Shown here piece by piece: positions 6,345 to 12,578 of a DNA stretch of 35,607 bases. This stretch comes from a virus: IMG/VR virus record IMGVR_UViG_3300032156_000043, positions 1 to 35,607 of that record; one strand, given 5' to 3'. Position 1 is the first letter of the stretch; the number at the start of each line of letters is the position of its first letter. The notes under the pieces are model-generated. The model did not search any database, was not told the origin of the DNA, and was given only the letters and a program-made list of their open reading frames with translations. A program made the translations under genes and the position numbers.

Positions 6345-6644
6345 ATGCAAGAAGATCAAAAGAACATTAGCTGGCGTCACATTTTTGATAAGATGGCCCA
6401 GGAATATGCCGATCTGATAGCGCAAGAGGAAACATTACAGGCGCTGATCACGCCCTGGGATGTAACTGATGCCAAGTTGCTGGCCGCAGCAGCGACGGCG
6501 TATGATATTTACATGATTAGTGCCACGCACCGAGGCAACAAGAATGCAGCATGGAATATCCTGGGATGGCTGCTGACGCTGGCCGGAAAGCCAGAAGCGG
6601 AACGAATAGCTATTTTTAAGGAGACAAACGATGCAAAAGGGTGA
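6345..6644 (+). CDS. Hypothetical helical phage protein
   Basis: A 99-residue, largely helical protein that I do not recognise. It has an Ala-rich helix near residues 42-52 and a moderately hydrophobic segment around AAWNILGWLLTLAG (residues 66-79). That segment is too short and too mixed to call a membrane helix with confidence. A GAGG ribosome site lies 7 bases before ATG 6345, one base after the previous stop. Its last codons overlap the start of the next gene by 14 bases and contain that gene's AAGGAG site. Confidence 0.6.
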   Translation: MQEDQKNISWRHIFDKMAQEYADLIAQEETLQALITPWDVTDAKLLAAAATAYDIYMISATHRGNKNAAWNILGWLLTLAGKPEAERIAIFKETNDAKG

Positions 6645-7272
6645 TAAAGGGTACTTCAAAGGGTTTATAGCTGGAGAATGTACGATCCTATCGGTCAGCA
6701 CCGATGGCAGTATGGCAAGGGTGGTTTTTAATCCGCCAAACGATCCGAGAAAACACGAGGTTTTATTGGCGGACATACTGCCAGCGCCAACTGAAGAACC
6801 TGCTCAAAAAATAGGACTGAGGTTTTATTCACAAACGAGCCGGTTGATGAATCCAGCGCCTATACATTACAGGGAGCAATTCGAACCTCACATTGTTCTT
6901 GACGCGCGCTGGCCGGAAAACGACGGATTCGCCATCGTTGCGATTGCGGTACGGATGACTCAATGTTTGGGGTGCGGTCGGTTGCTGTGCGAAAAACCCT
7001 ACGATAGCCGGTTGTCGCTCAGGCTTTTAGACGAATGGATGGTGCGGGCAGATACACACGCTATGTGCGCAGAATGTCAATCCAAAAAAATATATATCTG
7101 CTCGTTGTGTAGGAAGCAGTGCACAGAGATGATGTGTCAGGTGCACAATCAGACTCATTGCCTGTGTAACGAGTGTTATAAAACAACTCCAGCCGACAAA
7201 TGGGATGATGAAAAGCACGAAATACGGAAGGCGGACGATGATTATGACGAAGGCGATGATTGGGACAGTTAA
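6631..7272 (+). CDS. Cysteine-rich multi-zinc protein with SH3-like N-terminus
   Basis: A 213-residue protein. Residues 1-50 read as a small beta-barrel (GDKGYFKGFIAGECTILSV ... VLLADILPAP), the pattern of SH3/KOW-like regulatory barrels. A middle region without a clear motif follows. Residues about 110-183 contain many Cys and His: CLGCGRLLC, CAEC, CSLCRKQC, and a CxxH...CLCNEC stretch, enough to bind two or three zinc ions. The C-terminus is very acidic (Asp/Glu). The layout suggests a binding or scaffold protein rather than an enzyme. AAGGAG lies 7 bases before the ATG. The downstream gene begins inside its last 35 bases. Confidence 0.65.
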   Translation: MQKGDKGYFKGFIAGECTILSVSTDGSMARVVFNPPNDPRKHEVLLADILPAPTEEPAQKIGLRFYSQTSRLMNPAPIHYREQFEPHIVLDARWPENDGFAIVAIAVRMTQCLGCGRLLCEKPYDSRLSLRLLDEWMVRADTHAMCAECQSKKIYICSLCRKQCTEMMCQVHNQTHCLCNECYKTTPADKWDDEKHEIRKADDDYDEGDDWDS

Positions 7273-7534
7273 AATAGGCGACGTGGTCTACCGGAAGCGC
7301 ATTAACAGGGAAACCGATCCGCTGGCCGATGGCACTGTCGTTGATGTAAATGGACGCTTTGCTGTCGTTCGTTTCCCTTACCAGACTCTGGATGGATTGG
7401 CGCACCATAATATACGCATACAAATATTTGCGCTGATCCCCTGGTCGAAAGAGGAACAGACTCGACGCGCTGATTTGGTGGCAGCGAAGCTCGCAAGTAA
7501 CGACTCCTGGAGATACCGAGCATGGATACGGTAA
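7238..7534 (+). CDS. Small SH3/KOW-like protein
   Basis: A protein of about 98 residues. Several in-frame ATGs lie within 60 bases; ATG 7238 is chosen because GGAAGG lies upstream, but ATG 7256 is possible. The core reads VKIGDVVYRKR ... DGTVVDVNGRFAVVRFPY, an alternating-strand pattern typical of KOW or SH3-type beta-barrels. It is similar in style to the first 50 residues of the preceding protein. The C-terminus is a charged helix. It overlaps the gene before it by 35 bases and the gene after it by 13 bases. No function is known. Confidence 0.55.
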   Translation: MIMTKAMIGTVKIGDVVYRKRINRETDPLADGTVVDVNGRFAVVRFPYQTLDGLAHHNIRIQIFALIPWSKEEQTRRADLVAAKLASNDSWRYRAWIR

Positions 7535-7929
7535 AATGGCGTCAAATTGAGTGGCTGTCAGGCATGGGCATGATCAGCGCTGATAGCGAATTGAAACTGA
7601 AGATGCAATTGATAAACGAGGCAATAATGGACTGGAAACGTGATCTAACCGAACGGGACTTGAAAGAAGTCGAATTTGCGCAACTCTACGAGCGCGATTT
7701 TGGGCATGGCACCGTTGGGCATAACCAACTGCTGATCATTGCTAAACTGGCTAAAAACGCCAAACTGGCCGCTGAAACAGCAACTGGCCTGACTGCGCTC
7801 TCTGATAGAGAGGCGAATCGCGTATATGCACTCGTGTCGACACTGCGTGCTATTCGCGACGTGCCTGGCCTTCCCCAATCTATTTATGATGCGATTGACA
7901 CGGTAGTGCCACTGGGAGGTAAAGAATGA
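7522..7929 (+). CDS. Hypothetical helical phage protein
   Basis: A 135-residue protein that is mostly helical. It has charged helices (WKRDLTERDLKEVEFAQLYE) and a long Ala/Lys/Leu helix (LLIIAKLAKNAKLAAETATG). No metal site, membrane segment or known domain is recognised. It starts inside the end of the preceding gene (13-base overlap). It ends in an ATGA overlap with the next gene, whose AGGTAAAG site it contains. Confidence 0.6.
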   Translation: MDTVKWRQIEWLSGMGMISADSELKLKMQLINEAIMDWKRDLTERDLKEVEFAQLYERDFGHGTVGHNQLLIIAKLAKNAKLAAETATGLTALSDREANRVYALVSTLRAIRDVPGLPQSIYDAIDTVVPLGGKE

Positions 7930-8189
7930 ACTACCCACGCGATGATTACGATGAAGAAAACGCCGAGCCTGAAGAGGGTGTGCTTAAACTATACGAGGTG
8001 CACTGTGATCGCACCGATCCGTCAGACGCGGTATGCATCGATCTGGATAACGTGGCAGAATGTATCCACGGCATCCTGGAAAAGGTCGAGTTTGAAGATG
8101 GCGATCTGGATCGCGCTGTTGTTTTTGTGGTGCGGTCAATCCAGATGACCCAGGATGAATTTGACGAGTTGGAGGAACGCAGTGAGTAA
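7926..8189 (+). CDS. Acidic hypothetical phage protein
   Basis: An 87-residue, strongly acidic protein (the first 20 residues are largely Asp, Glu and Pro). A predicted strand/helix core follows, with a short hydrophobic strand VVFVVRSI near residues 65-72. The high negative charge would allow DNA mimicry or binding to a basic partner, but no specific family is recognised. An AGGT site precedes ATG 7926, which overlaps the previous stop. Its end carries the GGAGG site of the next gene and overlaps that gene by 8 bases. Confidence 0.6.
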   Translation: MNYPRDDYDEENAEPEEGVLKLYEVHCDRTDPSDAVCIDLDNVAECIHGILEKVEFEDGDLDRAVVFVVRSIQMTQDEFDELEERSE

Positions 8190-8454
8190 CGGTTACAGTT
8201 TGGAGTTACTGCGATGGGGAGACGGAGAAGTGCATCTTGTATATTGGGATTGTCTGGAAGGAAAAGACCTTAATTTTGTGATCAAGCGGGCCATGAACAC
8301 CGTGACGCAAAAATACGAGGTTTTAGTTTACAAATCAAAATACGCAAACCCAGAAGACGAAACACCAACGTTGATTCTGATCGATGATTTGCCCTGGGAA
8401 CTGCTCATGCTGTGTAATCAACTGGAACGAAGGGATTCGACCATTGAAGACTAA
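8182..8454 (+). CDS. Hypothetical phage protein
   Basis: A 90-residue protein starting at GTG 8182, chosen because GGAGG lies 6 bases upstream; an upstream in-frame ATG lies inside the preceding gene with no ribosome site. The first part is beta-rich with several aromatic residues (LLRWGDGEVHLVYWDCLEG). A conserved-looking LILIDDLPWELLMLC segment lies near the C-terminus. I do not recognise a family. It overlaps both neighbours by a few bases, typical for this operon. Confidence 0.6.
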   Translation: MSNGYSLELLRWGDGEVHLVYWDCLEGKDLNFVIKRAMNTVTQKYEVLVYKSKYANPEDETPTLILIDDLPWELLMLCNQLERRDSTIED

Positions 8455-8659
8455 ATTGACCGCTGTCCAAGAATTTACAATCAATAATCTGCGCGCACTG
8501 CCAGGTCACACGTTTTATGTGCACGAGTATGTACCAGAATCAACCATCGAAGTACTCGATTCGCTGTGCGAGTTGGGGTTATTGAACTATCTACCAGAAA
8601 ACGGGACGATCAAAGGTTGTTACGTTTTGAATCCTGATCGACAGGAGTTATCAGAATGA
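8444..8659 (+). CDS. Small hypothetical protein, TTG start likely
   Basis: A 71-residue protein, if started at TTG 8444, where an AAGGGA site lies 8 bases upstream. The alternative ATG 8384 lies deep inside the preceding gene without a good site. Helix-strand pattern (QEFTINNLRALPG ... TIEVLDSLCELGLLNYL) followed by a short beta-hairpin resembles a small winged-helix-like fold. The resemblance is generic and DNA binding is not shown. It ends in an ATGA overlap with the Ntn hydrolase gene, with GGAG about 7 bases before that start. Confidence 0.5.
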   Translation: MKTKLTAVQEFTINNLRALPGHTFYVHEYVPESTIEVLDSLCELGLLNYLPENGTIKGCYVLNPDRQELSE

Positions 8660-9207
8660 CCTGTATTATTGGTATAGAAGACGACAAGGCGGCATATTTA
8701 ATAACCGATTCGTGCGTCACCGATGGGTGGTCGGTAAGTAACCAACTGGCGTATTCAAAAATCGCAACTGTTGGGGATTTGTTGATTGGAATCACTGGCG
8801 ATACGCGCATGGCTGATGTGGTAGCATGGCACTTTGAACCACGCATCCAGGATGCGCACGAGGTTGACGCGCATTATGTATCAGTCGGAGTTGCAGACGC
8901 AATACGCCAACTTCTAAAAAATGTGGGTTATAGCGAGATAAACAACAACAAAGAAACAACATATGGCACCATGCTGATAGCTTATCACGGCATCCTTTAC
9001 CACGTCAGTTCTGAATATGGGATTATGCGGACGCAGGATCGTTTGTACGCTATAGGGTCTGGTTATTTAGTTGCATTGGGAGCAATGAAAGCATTGCAAC
9101 CCTATCTAGCCATACCTGAACGACTGCAGCGTGCCAGCGAGGTTGTTTCATCCACCATTTCAAGCGTGAGCGCCGCGTTTCTGGCTTATAAACAGGAAAA
9201 AACCTAA
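8656..9207 (+). CDS. HslV/proteasome beta-like Ntn hydrolase
   Basis: A 183-residue protein with the signature of self-processing Ntn hydrolases of the proteasome/HslV family (threonine peptidases). It begins Met-Thr, so removal of Met would expose the catalytic Thr1. Asp at mature position 17 (LITDSCVTDG) matches the family Asp17. The Lys of YSKIATVGDLLIGITGD at mature position 34 matches Lys33 within one residue. AIGSGYLVALGAMKAL near residues 131-146 carries the conserved Gly-Ser-Gly. No long propeptide is present, as in HslV. No HslU-like ATPase is visible in the window, so a host ATPase or ATP-independent action would be needed. The family supports hydrolase activity; the substrate is unknown. 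It is coupled at both ends (ATGA, TAATG). Confidence 0.75.
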   Translation: MTCIIGIEDDKAAYLITDSCVTDGWSVSNQLAYSKIATVGDLLIGITGDTRMADVVAWHFEPRIQDAHEVDAHYVSVGVADAIRQLLKNVGYSEINNNKETTYGTMLIAYHGILYHVSSEYGIMRTQDRLYAIGSGYLVALGAMKALQPYLAIPERLQRASEVVSSTISSVSAAFLAYKQEKT

Positions 9208-9515
9208 TGTCTGATGATAATCTGCGTCAAAAACGGTTTGACGCGCAACTTCCGGCGACGGTCGTGCCACGCTCTTTGAAGGCGCGATTGTTAAATTACA
9301 TAGAGCGTCAGAAGCAGGCTGGATTCGACGCCAATCAATCTGAAGTGGTGCGCATGGCATTATCTCAGTATCTGGAGCACCCGACGCTCGTGCGATTGAC
9401 TCCAGAACTGAAGACTCTTTTGGAAGGCTATGCGCGCGAGCATGATATGACGTTAGATCAGGCGGTGCAACAAGGGCTACAGTGGTTTTTGAATACGCAA
9501 AGGGGGAAACGATGA
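9207..9515 (+). CDS. Ribbon-helix-helix-like protein with two helix pairs
   Basis: A 102-residue protein. Residues about 14-50 have the pattern of a ribbon-helix-helix (CopG/Arc type) DNA-binding domain: a strand with VVPRSLKARLLNYI, a turn, then NQSEVVRMALSQYL. Residues about 54-96 repeat the pattern (VRLTPELKTLLEGYA ... LDQAVQQGLQWFL), giving a tandem arrangement in one chain. RHH proteins usually dimerise to bind operators or act as antitoxins, so a phage regulator is plausible. The ATG shares one base with the stop of the Ntn hydrolase gene (TAATG), coupling the two. The call rests on pattern only. Confidence 0.6.
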   Translation: MSDDNLRQKRFDAQLPATVVPRSLKARLLNYIERQKQAGFDANQSEVVRMALSQYLEHPTLVRLTPELKTLLEGYAREHDMTLDQAVQQGLQWFLNTQRGKR

Positions 9516-9979
9516 CTCCAGAGAATGAACGGTTGGTACGTATAACCATTGCAAAAATGGATGGCTGGTCAATTACCGTTGATGAACAAGGTGTTCGCTG
9601 GTTGATCGATGGACGCAACCGCCAGAATCGTTACATCGCTGAAAAAGGGCTGGTGGCACACGGTGGAGGCCAGGACGGTAAACTAAAACACGTCGACTGC
9701 AGCGAAGAAACCTGGGACTGGGCAATGGCGATGCGTTTGATCCCGGATTATATAAATCATCTGCCCACGATCCTGGAGACTCTGGAACGCTTGAATGTCT
9801 CCTGGAATATTGTGTCGAGAAATAAACATATTGCAATTCAGGTTGGAGAAATTGCAACTTTTATGCCATCTCATGAAATTCACGATCTGTCCATCGTTTT
9901 AAGCCAGTTACTGGCGATGAAAGACCCAGAATATGCAACCTATATCGCTGACAACCCAGGGCGTTGTGTGGCTGGATAA
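9512..9979 (+). CDS. Hypothetical phage protein, likely ABA-sandwich family
   Basis: A 155-residue protein starting at ATG 9512 (ATGA overlap with the previous stop, GGGGG-AAACG upstream). The N-terminus reads NERLVRITIAKMDGW, followed by a Trp-containing substrate-like region, then IPDYINHLPTILETLERL (about residues 77-94), and a C-terminal helix. This layout matches the small ABA-sandwich phage proteins, which begin with a helix ending in GW and carry a PDYxxxxxxxxxxxE helix. The role of that family is not known. It is the second possible member in the window, after 2639-3037. Confidence 0.6.
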   Translation: MTPENERLVRITIAKMDGWSITVDEQGVRWLIDGRNRQNRYIAEKGLVAHGGGQDGKLKHVDCSEETWDWAMAMRLIPDYINHLPTILETLERLNVSWNIVSRNKHIAIQVGEIATFMPSHEIHDLSIVLSQLLAMKDPEYATYIADNPGRCVAG

Positions 9980-10202
9980 CCATCTAAACGGTCAAATCCA
10001 GGGGCATGCTGGCGACCGGGTCTTTACCATATGGAGTGACGAACTAGACGATTGGTATTTCACCGTTGAAGAACTAGGGAAAGCTCCGTTGACTTGTGGG
10101 ACATTTCAATCTGACCTAATTGCGCTACGCAAGGCAGAGCGCTGGCAGATCAATCGTGCGAGCGCATCAACTGATAGCCCAACTCTGCGCGGCGCAATCT
10201 AG
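9966..10202 (+). CDS. Small hypothetical protein at the end of the early operon
   Basis: A protein of about 78 residues, beta-rich, with several Trp residues (VWLDNHLNGQIQGHAGDRVF and a DDWYFTVEEL strand), then a short helix. I do not recognise it. GTG 9966 is preferred because an AGGG lies just upstream and the overlap with the preceding gene is small. ATG 9933 would also be in frame but lacks a ribosome site. Its last 53 bases overlap the end of the minus-strand gene at 10150, so the two operons converge with no obvious terminator between them. Confidence 0.5.
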   Translation: MWLDNHLNGQIQGHAGDRVFTIWSDELDDWYFTVEELGKAPLTCGTFQSDLIALRKAERWQINRASASTDSPTLRGAI

Positions 10203-10422
10203 GCAGCGGCCAACAGTGAGCGCACATGCGATGCCCCAGGGCGTTGATATAAAACGTATCGCATGTGCACGGTTTACTTTTATTCAAATTAATGTGACCG
10301 TGCTGGACTCCATACTCATCCAGCGGTTGCCACCGGGGATGCCGATCATCCGGTTTCTCGTCAGGCGGCAACCAATCTTCGATCAACTCTCCAAACTCAA
10401 GCTGTTCTAACTCGTCGGTCAT
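10150..10422 (-). CDS. Small zinc-binding hypothetical protein
   Basis: A 90-residue protein. Cys-x-Cys (about residues 51-53) and CAHC (about residues 69-72) with nearby His residues suggest one zinc site. The N-terminus is acidic and the C-terminus basic. ATG 10422 is chosen because it overlaps the stop of the upstream gene (ATGA), indicating a two-gene minus-strand operon transcribed from the promoter at 10764-10791. Its 3' end overlaps the plus-strand gene ending at 10202. No family is recognised. Confidence 0.6.
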   Translation of the reverse strand: MTDELEQLEFGELIEDWLPPDEKPDDRHPRWQPLDEYGVQHGHINLNKSKPCTCDTFYINALGHRMCAHCWPLPRLRRAELGYQLMRSHD

Positions 10423-10739
10423 TGGTAGCCTCTGAAATCTTCTAGATTGATATTCATGCCGATCAGGGTGCGACCCGAATCGCTGCGAATTTGTTTGACT
10501 TCCATAATCTGCCCTTTTTTGTCCCAATATTCCCGAAAACGCAACATATCCTCTACGATGCTCAATATGCTATATGGCCCGGTGTAGAAATAAAACTTCC
10601 AGTGCATCGTTCTTTCATCAACGACGTTTCTGGATAGTACTTCTTTGAATGTCCAGCCCATACGCTCAATGCCGTCTTTTACCCAGGCGTCTACCTGTTT
10701 TTGTAGCGCCTCTGCCTCTTTTTGAGTCCTCGGAATCAT
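10419..10739 (-). CDS. Hypothetical protein, first gene of the minus-strand operon
   Basis: A 106-residue protein that I do not recognise. Charged helix at the N-terminus (RTQKEAEALQKQVDAWVKDG), aromatic strand segment in the middle (HWKFYFYTGPYSI), basic C-terminal part. ATG 10739 is chosen because GGAG (complement of 10746-10749) lies 6 bases upstream. An in-frame ATG at 10775 lies upstream of the -10 element and cannot be on the transcript. The gene is divergent from the late operon and driven by a consensus promoter, a position where phages often place regulators, but no DNA-binding motif is visible. Confidence 0.6.
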   Translation of the reverse strand: MIPRTQKEAEALQKQVDAWVKDGIERMGWTFKEVLSRNVVDERTMHWKFYFYTGPYSILSIVEDMLRFREYWDKKGQIMEVKQIRSDSGRTLIGMNINLEDFRGYQ

Positions 10740-10763
10740 GTGACACTCCGTTATTTTACATCG

Positions 10764-10791
10764 ATTATATACCACTTAATCAATATGTCAA
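10764..10791 (-). promoter_or_regulatory. Consensus sigma70 promoter, minus strand
   Basis: On the minus strand TTGACA (complement of 10786-10791), a 16-base spacer and TATAAT (complement of 10764-10769). It drives the gene starting at 10739. No second TTGACA lies in its spacer, unlike the plus-strand promoters at 2363 and 5691. It is back-to-back with the late-operon promoter region about 40-70 bases away. Confidence 0.85.
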
Positions 10792-10824
10792 CCTATAATA
10801 CAAATTTCGCAGACCGCTTGTCGA

Positions 10825-10865
10825 ATTCGCCAAGCCTTGACAGGATTGATAAAGTGATATAGATT
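10825..10865 (+). promoter_or_regulatory. Probable late-operon promoter region
   Basis: CTTGACAGG (10836-10844) is identical to the inner element of the 2363 promoter. Two readings are possible. With TTGACA (10837-10842) as -35, a 17-base spacer leads to TAGATT (10860-10865). If CTTGACAGG is instead the inner box, 5 bases later comes GATAAA (10848-10853) as a -10 with a poor -35 at 10825-10830. Either is weaker than the early promoters, consistent with activation late in infection. The capsid operon starts at 10908. Confidence 0.5.
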
Positions 10866-10907
10866 AATAGTATCTTTATTTTGTCTCAACAATCACGCGA
10901 GGCGCGA

Positions 10908-12185
10908 ATGCGAGAGCAGATATTTTTAGAGACACTCCATCAATTTTCGGGCAAATATCCACCGGTGCCGATGGCTCCTGGTGTTGATCTAGCCCAGTTC
11001 ACCGAGGGTGACGAAAATTCCGAGGGAGACAAAAAGCCGTTCTTTGTAACTTTGCCGATTGGTAAAGTGGGCGCGCGTTCGCGCAACAAGCGCAATTATC
11101 CACGCGAGGCGATTCAGGAGATTGTGCGTCAGATTAACACGAATCAACCCAGTGGTAATCTGGGCCACCCTAAAAGTGGGGCCGAAAGTGGAAATGGGTT
11201 TAATCTACCTGCGATTTACTGGGTGGGAGCCATCCTGGAAGAATCGACAGGCGTGGCATGGGGTAAGTTTTATGTGCCGATGTACCGCCAGGATTTGCGT
11301 GAATACTATCGCCTGGCGATGCGCCGGGGCGCAAACGTGGCAACATCGTTACTCGGCACTACAGAGATCGATGCCAACGGCAATGTAATCAACCCGCAAA
11401 TCACCTGGATTGACGTGGTTAATCCTCACGAGGCGGGAGTACTCGAAGCGGTTGGCAAACCCCAAATCACGATGGAAACAACAATTGATCCTCAAGAGGA
11501 GGAGAAAATGGAATACGGAGATTTGATCGCTGAACGAGACACGTTCAAGCGACAATTGGCCGAAGCGCAGACCGAAGTGGCTACGCTAAAAACTAACGCC
11601 CAGGCTACAGCGCAGACGCTGACTAGCTTGAGCGAAATCGCGGGCAGCGCGAATGTAGGGGAGACCCTCAAGGCGCTTCAGACGCTCCAAGAACAAATCA
11701 ACACCGAGTTGAAGACGGACAAGCCTTTAGAGGCCATTCGGACGCTGAAGACCGAACGTGATGGACTGGCCGAGGCGGTCGGTTCGATTGACGCGGTGAA
11801 AGTTCTGCGCGGCACCTTTGCAGAGATCGAGACTCTGGTCGGTGACAAACCGGTGGAATCTATTAAAGCGCTGCAGGGTGATCTTGCCGCTGCGCGAACG
11901 GAACTTGGCGAGATGCTCAAAGAAACCGTGAAGTTGTCGGTTGACACCGAAGTGAAAGTGCCCTCGGCGCGGCCAATGGTGCTCAAACTTCTGGAAGCCA
12001 AACAGCCACAGAATCGTGAGCAGGTTAAGACCATGTTGAGCGAAATCCTGGACAGCGAAGAGGTTAAGGCTTTGCTGGTGGATCAGGTTAAGAAAACAAT
12101 GGGCGGCGCACAACGGGGCGCTGTGGTTACCCCGCCCTCTGAACAAAAAGGTAAATACTTCACGATCCCGAAGAGGGAGGACTAA
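10908..12185 (+). CDS. Capsid maturation protease with C-terminal scaffolding domain
   Basis: A 425-residue fusion, read as prohead protease plus scaffold. The first ~195 residues contain an Arg/Asn-rich strand (RNKRNYPREAI), GNLGHPKSG with candidate catalytic His at about residue 87, and GANVATSLLGT with candidate Ser at about residue 147. This layout (GxLxHP, then a Ser strand) is that of herpes-assemblin/T4 gp21-like prohead proteases. Residues from about 201 onward are Glu/Lys/Leu/Ala-rich coiled coil, typical of scaffolds cleaved during maturation. ATG 10908 has GAGG 5 bases upstream; TTG 10881 is in frame but has no ribosome site. The next gene begins right after its stop. An internal start (11508) could make the scaffold alone. 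Confidence 0.78.
   Translation: MREQIFLETLHQFSGKYPPVPMAPGVDLAQFTEGDENSEGDKKPFFVTLPIGKVGARSRNKRNYPREAIQEIVRQINTNQPSGNLGHPKSGAESGNGFNLPAIYWVGAILEESTGVAWGKFYVPMYRQDLREYYRLAMRRGANVATSLLGTTEIDANGNVINPQITWIDVVNPHEAGVLEAVGKPQITMETTIDPQEEEKMEYGDLIAERDTFKRQLAEAQTEVATLKTNAQATAQTLTSLSEIAGSANVGETLKALQTLQEQINTELKTDKPLEAIRTLKTERDGLAEAVGSIDAVKVLRGTFAEIETLVGDKPVESIKALQGDLAAARTELGEMLKETVKLSVDTEVKVPSARPMVLKLLEAKQPQNREQVKTMLSEILDSEEVKALLVDQVKKTMGGAQRGAVVTPPSEQKGKYFTIPKRED
11508..12185 (+). CDS. Nested scaffold protein from internal start in the protease gene
   Basis: Within the protease frame, AGGAGG at 11497-11502 is followed after 5 bases by an in-frame ATG (11508-11510). This is one of the best ribosome sites in the window. 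It lies exactly at the junction between the protease domain and the coiled coil. Translation from it would give a 225-residue scaffold without the protease. Nested protease/scaffold genes are known in phages such as lambda (C/Nu3). Expression of the short form is an inference from the site and the domain boundary. Confidence 0.6.
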   Translation: MEYGDLIAERDTFKRQLAEAQTEVATLKTNAQATAQTLTSLSEIAGSANVGETLKALQTLQEQINTELKTDKPLEAIRTLKTERDGLAEAVGSIDAVKVLRGTFAEIETLVGDKPVESIKALQGDLAAARTELGEMLKETVKLSVDTEVKVPSARPMVLKLLEAKQPQNREQVKTMLSEILDSEEVKALLVDQVKKTMGGAQRGAVVTPPSEQKGKYFTIPKRED

Positions 12186-12566
12186 ATGACCACGTATACA
12201 GCAGGGCAATGGAGCGAGTTTGAGAGCGACGGCAAAGCGGTGAATGTGACCCTGTCTTACACCACCCCGGCTAAACAAGTCGCGGTTGTGGAAGGGTTTC
12301 TGGGGATCACCAACGAGGCGGGTGTTTCTGGTGAAGTTGTGGCGCTAACCCAGGATCGGCGCGAATATCAATTCACTGTGCCGTCGACACTAACTGTCAA
12401 CAAAGGCGACACCGTGTATGTTGACACCACGGATACGACCGGGCACATTCCAGACGATACTGCCTATTCAACTACCAGCGGCAGCAACAGTCCGCTATTC
12501 AAAGCAACGTCGGCAAAAGACGCCAATAACTGCGTCACAGGAATCTTGCTTCAACCGCAAGCTTAA
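12186..12566 (+). CDS. Capsid decoration (cement) protein
   Basis: A 126-residue beta-rich protein between the scaffold and the major capsid gene, the usual place of head decoration proteins. The pattern of VAVVEGFLGITNEAGVSGE, then VALTQDRREYQFTVP, then NKGDTVYVDTT and a final VTGILLQP is that of small beta-barrel capsid cement proteins (DUF2190-like). These bind the outside of the expanded shell and stabilise it. It starts immediately after the protease stop with a GAGGGAGGA site about 7 bases upstream. Confidence 0.7.
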   Translation: MTTYTAGQWSEFESDGKAVNVTLSYTTPAKQVAVVEGFLGITNEAGVSGEVVALTQDRREYQFTVPSTLTVNKGDTVYVDTTDTTGHIPDDTAYSTTSGSNSPLFKATSAKDANNCVTGILLQPQA

Positions 12567-12578
12567 AGGAGGCCAGGA

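Noticed and set aside
10150-10739. Toxin-antitoxin pair on the minus strand
   Set aside because: Two small coupled genes, but no recognisable toxin or antitoxin fold in either.
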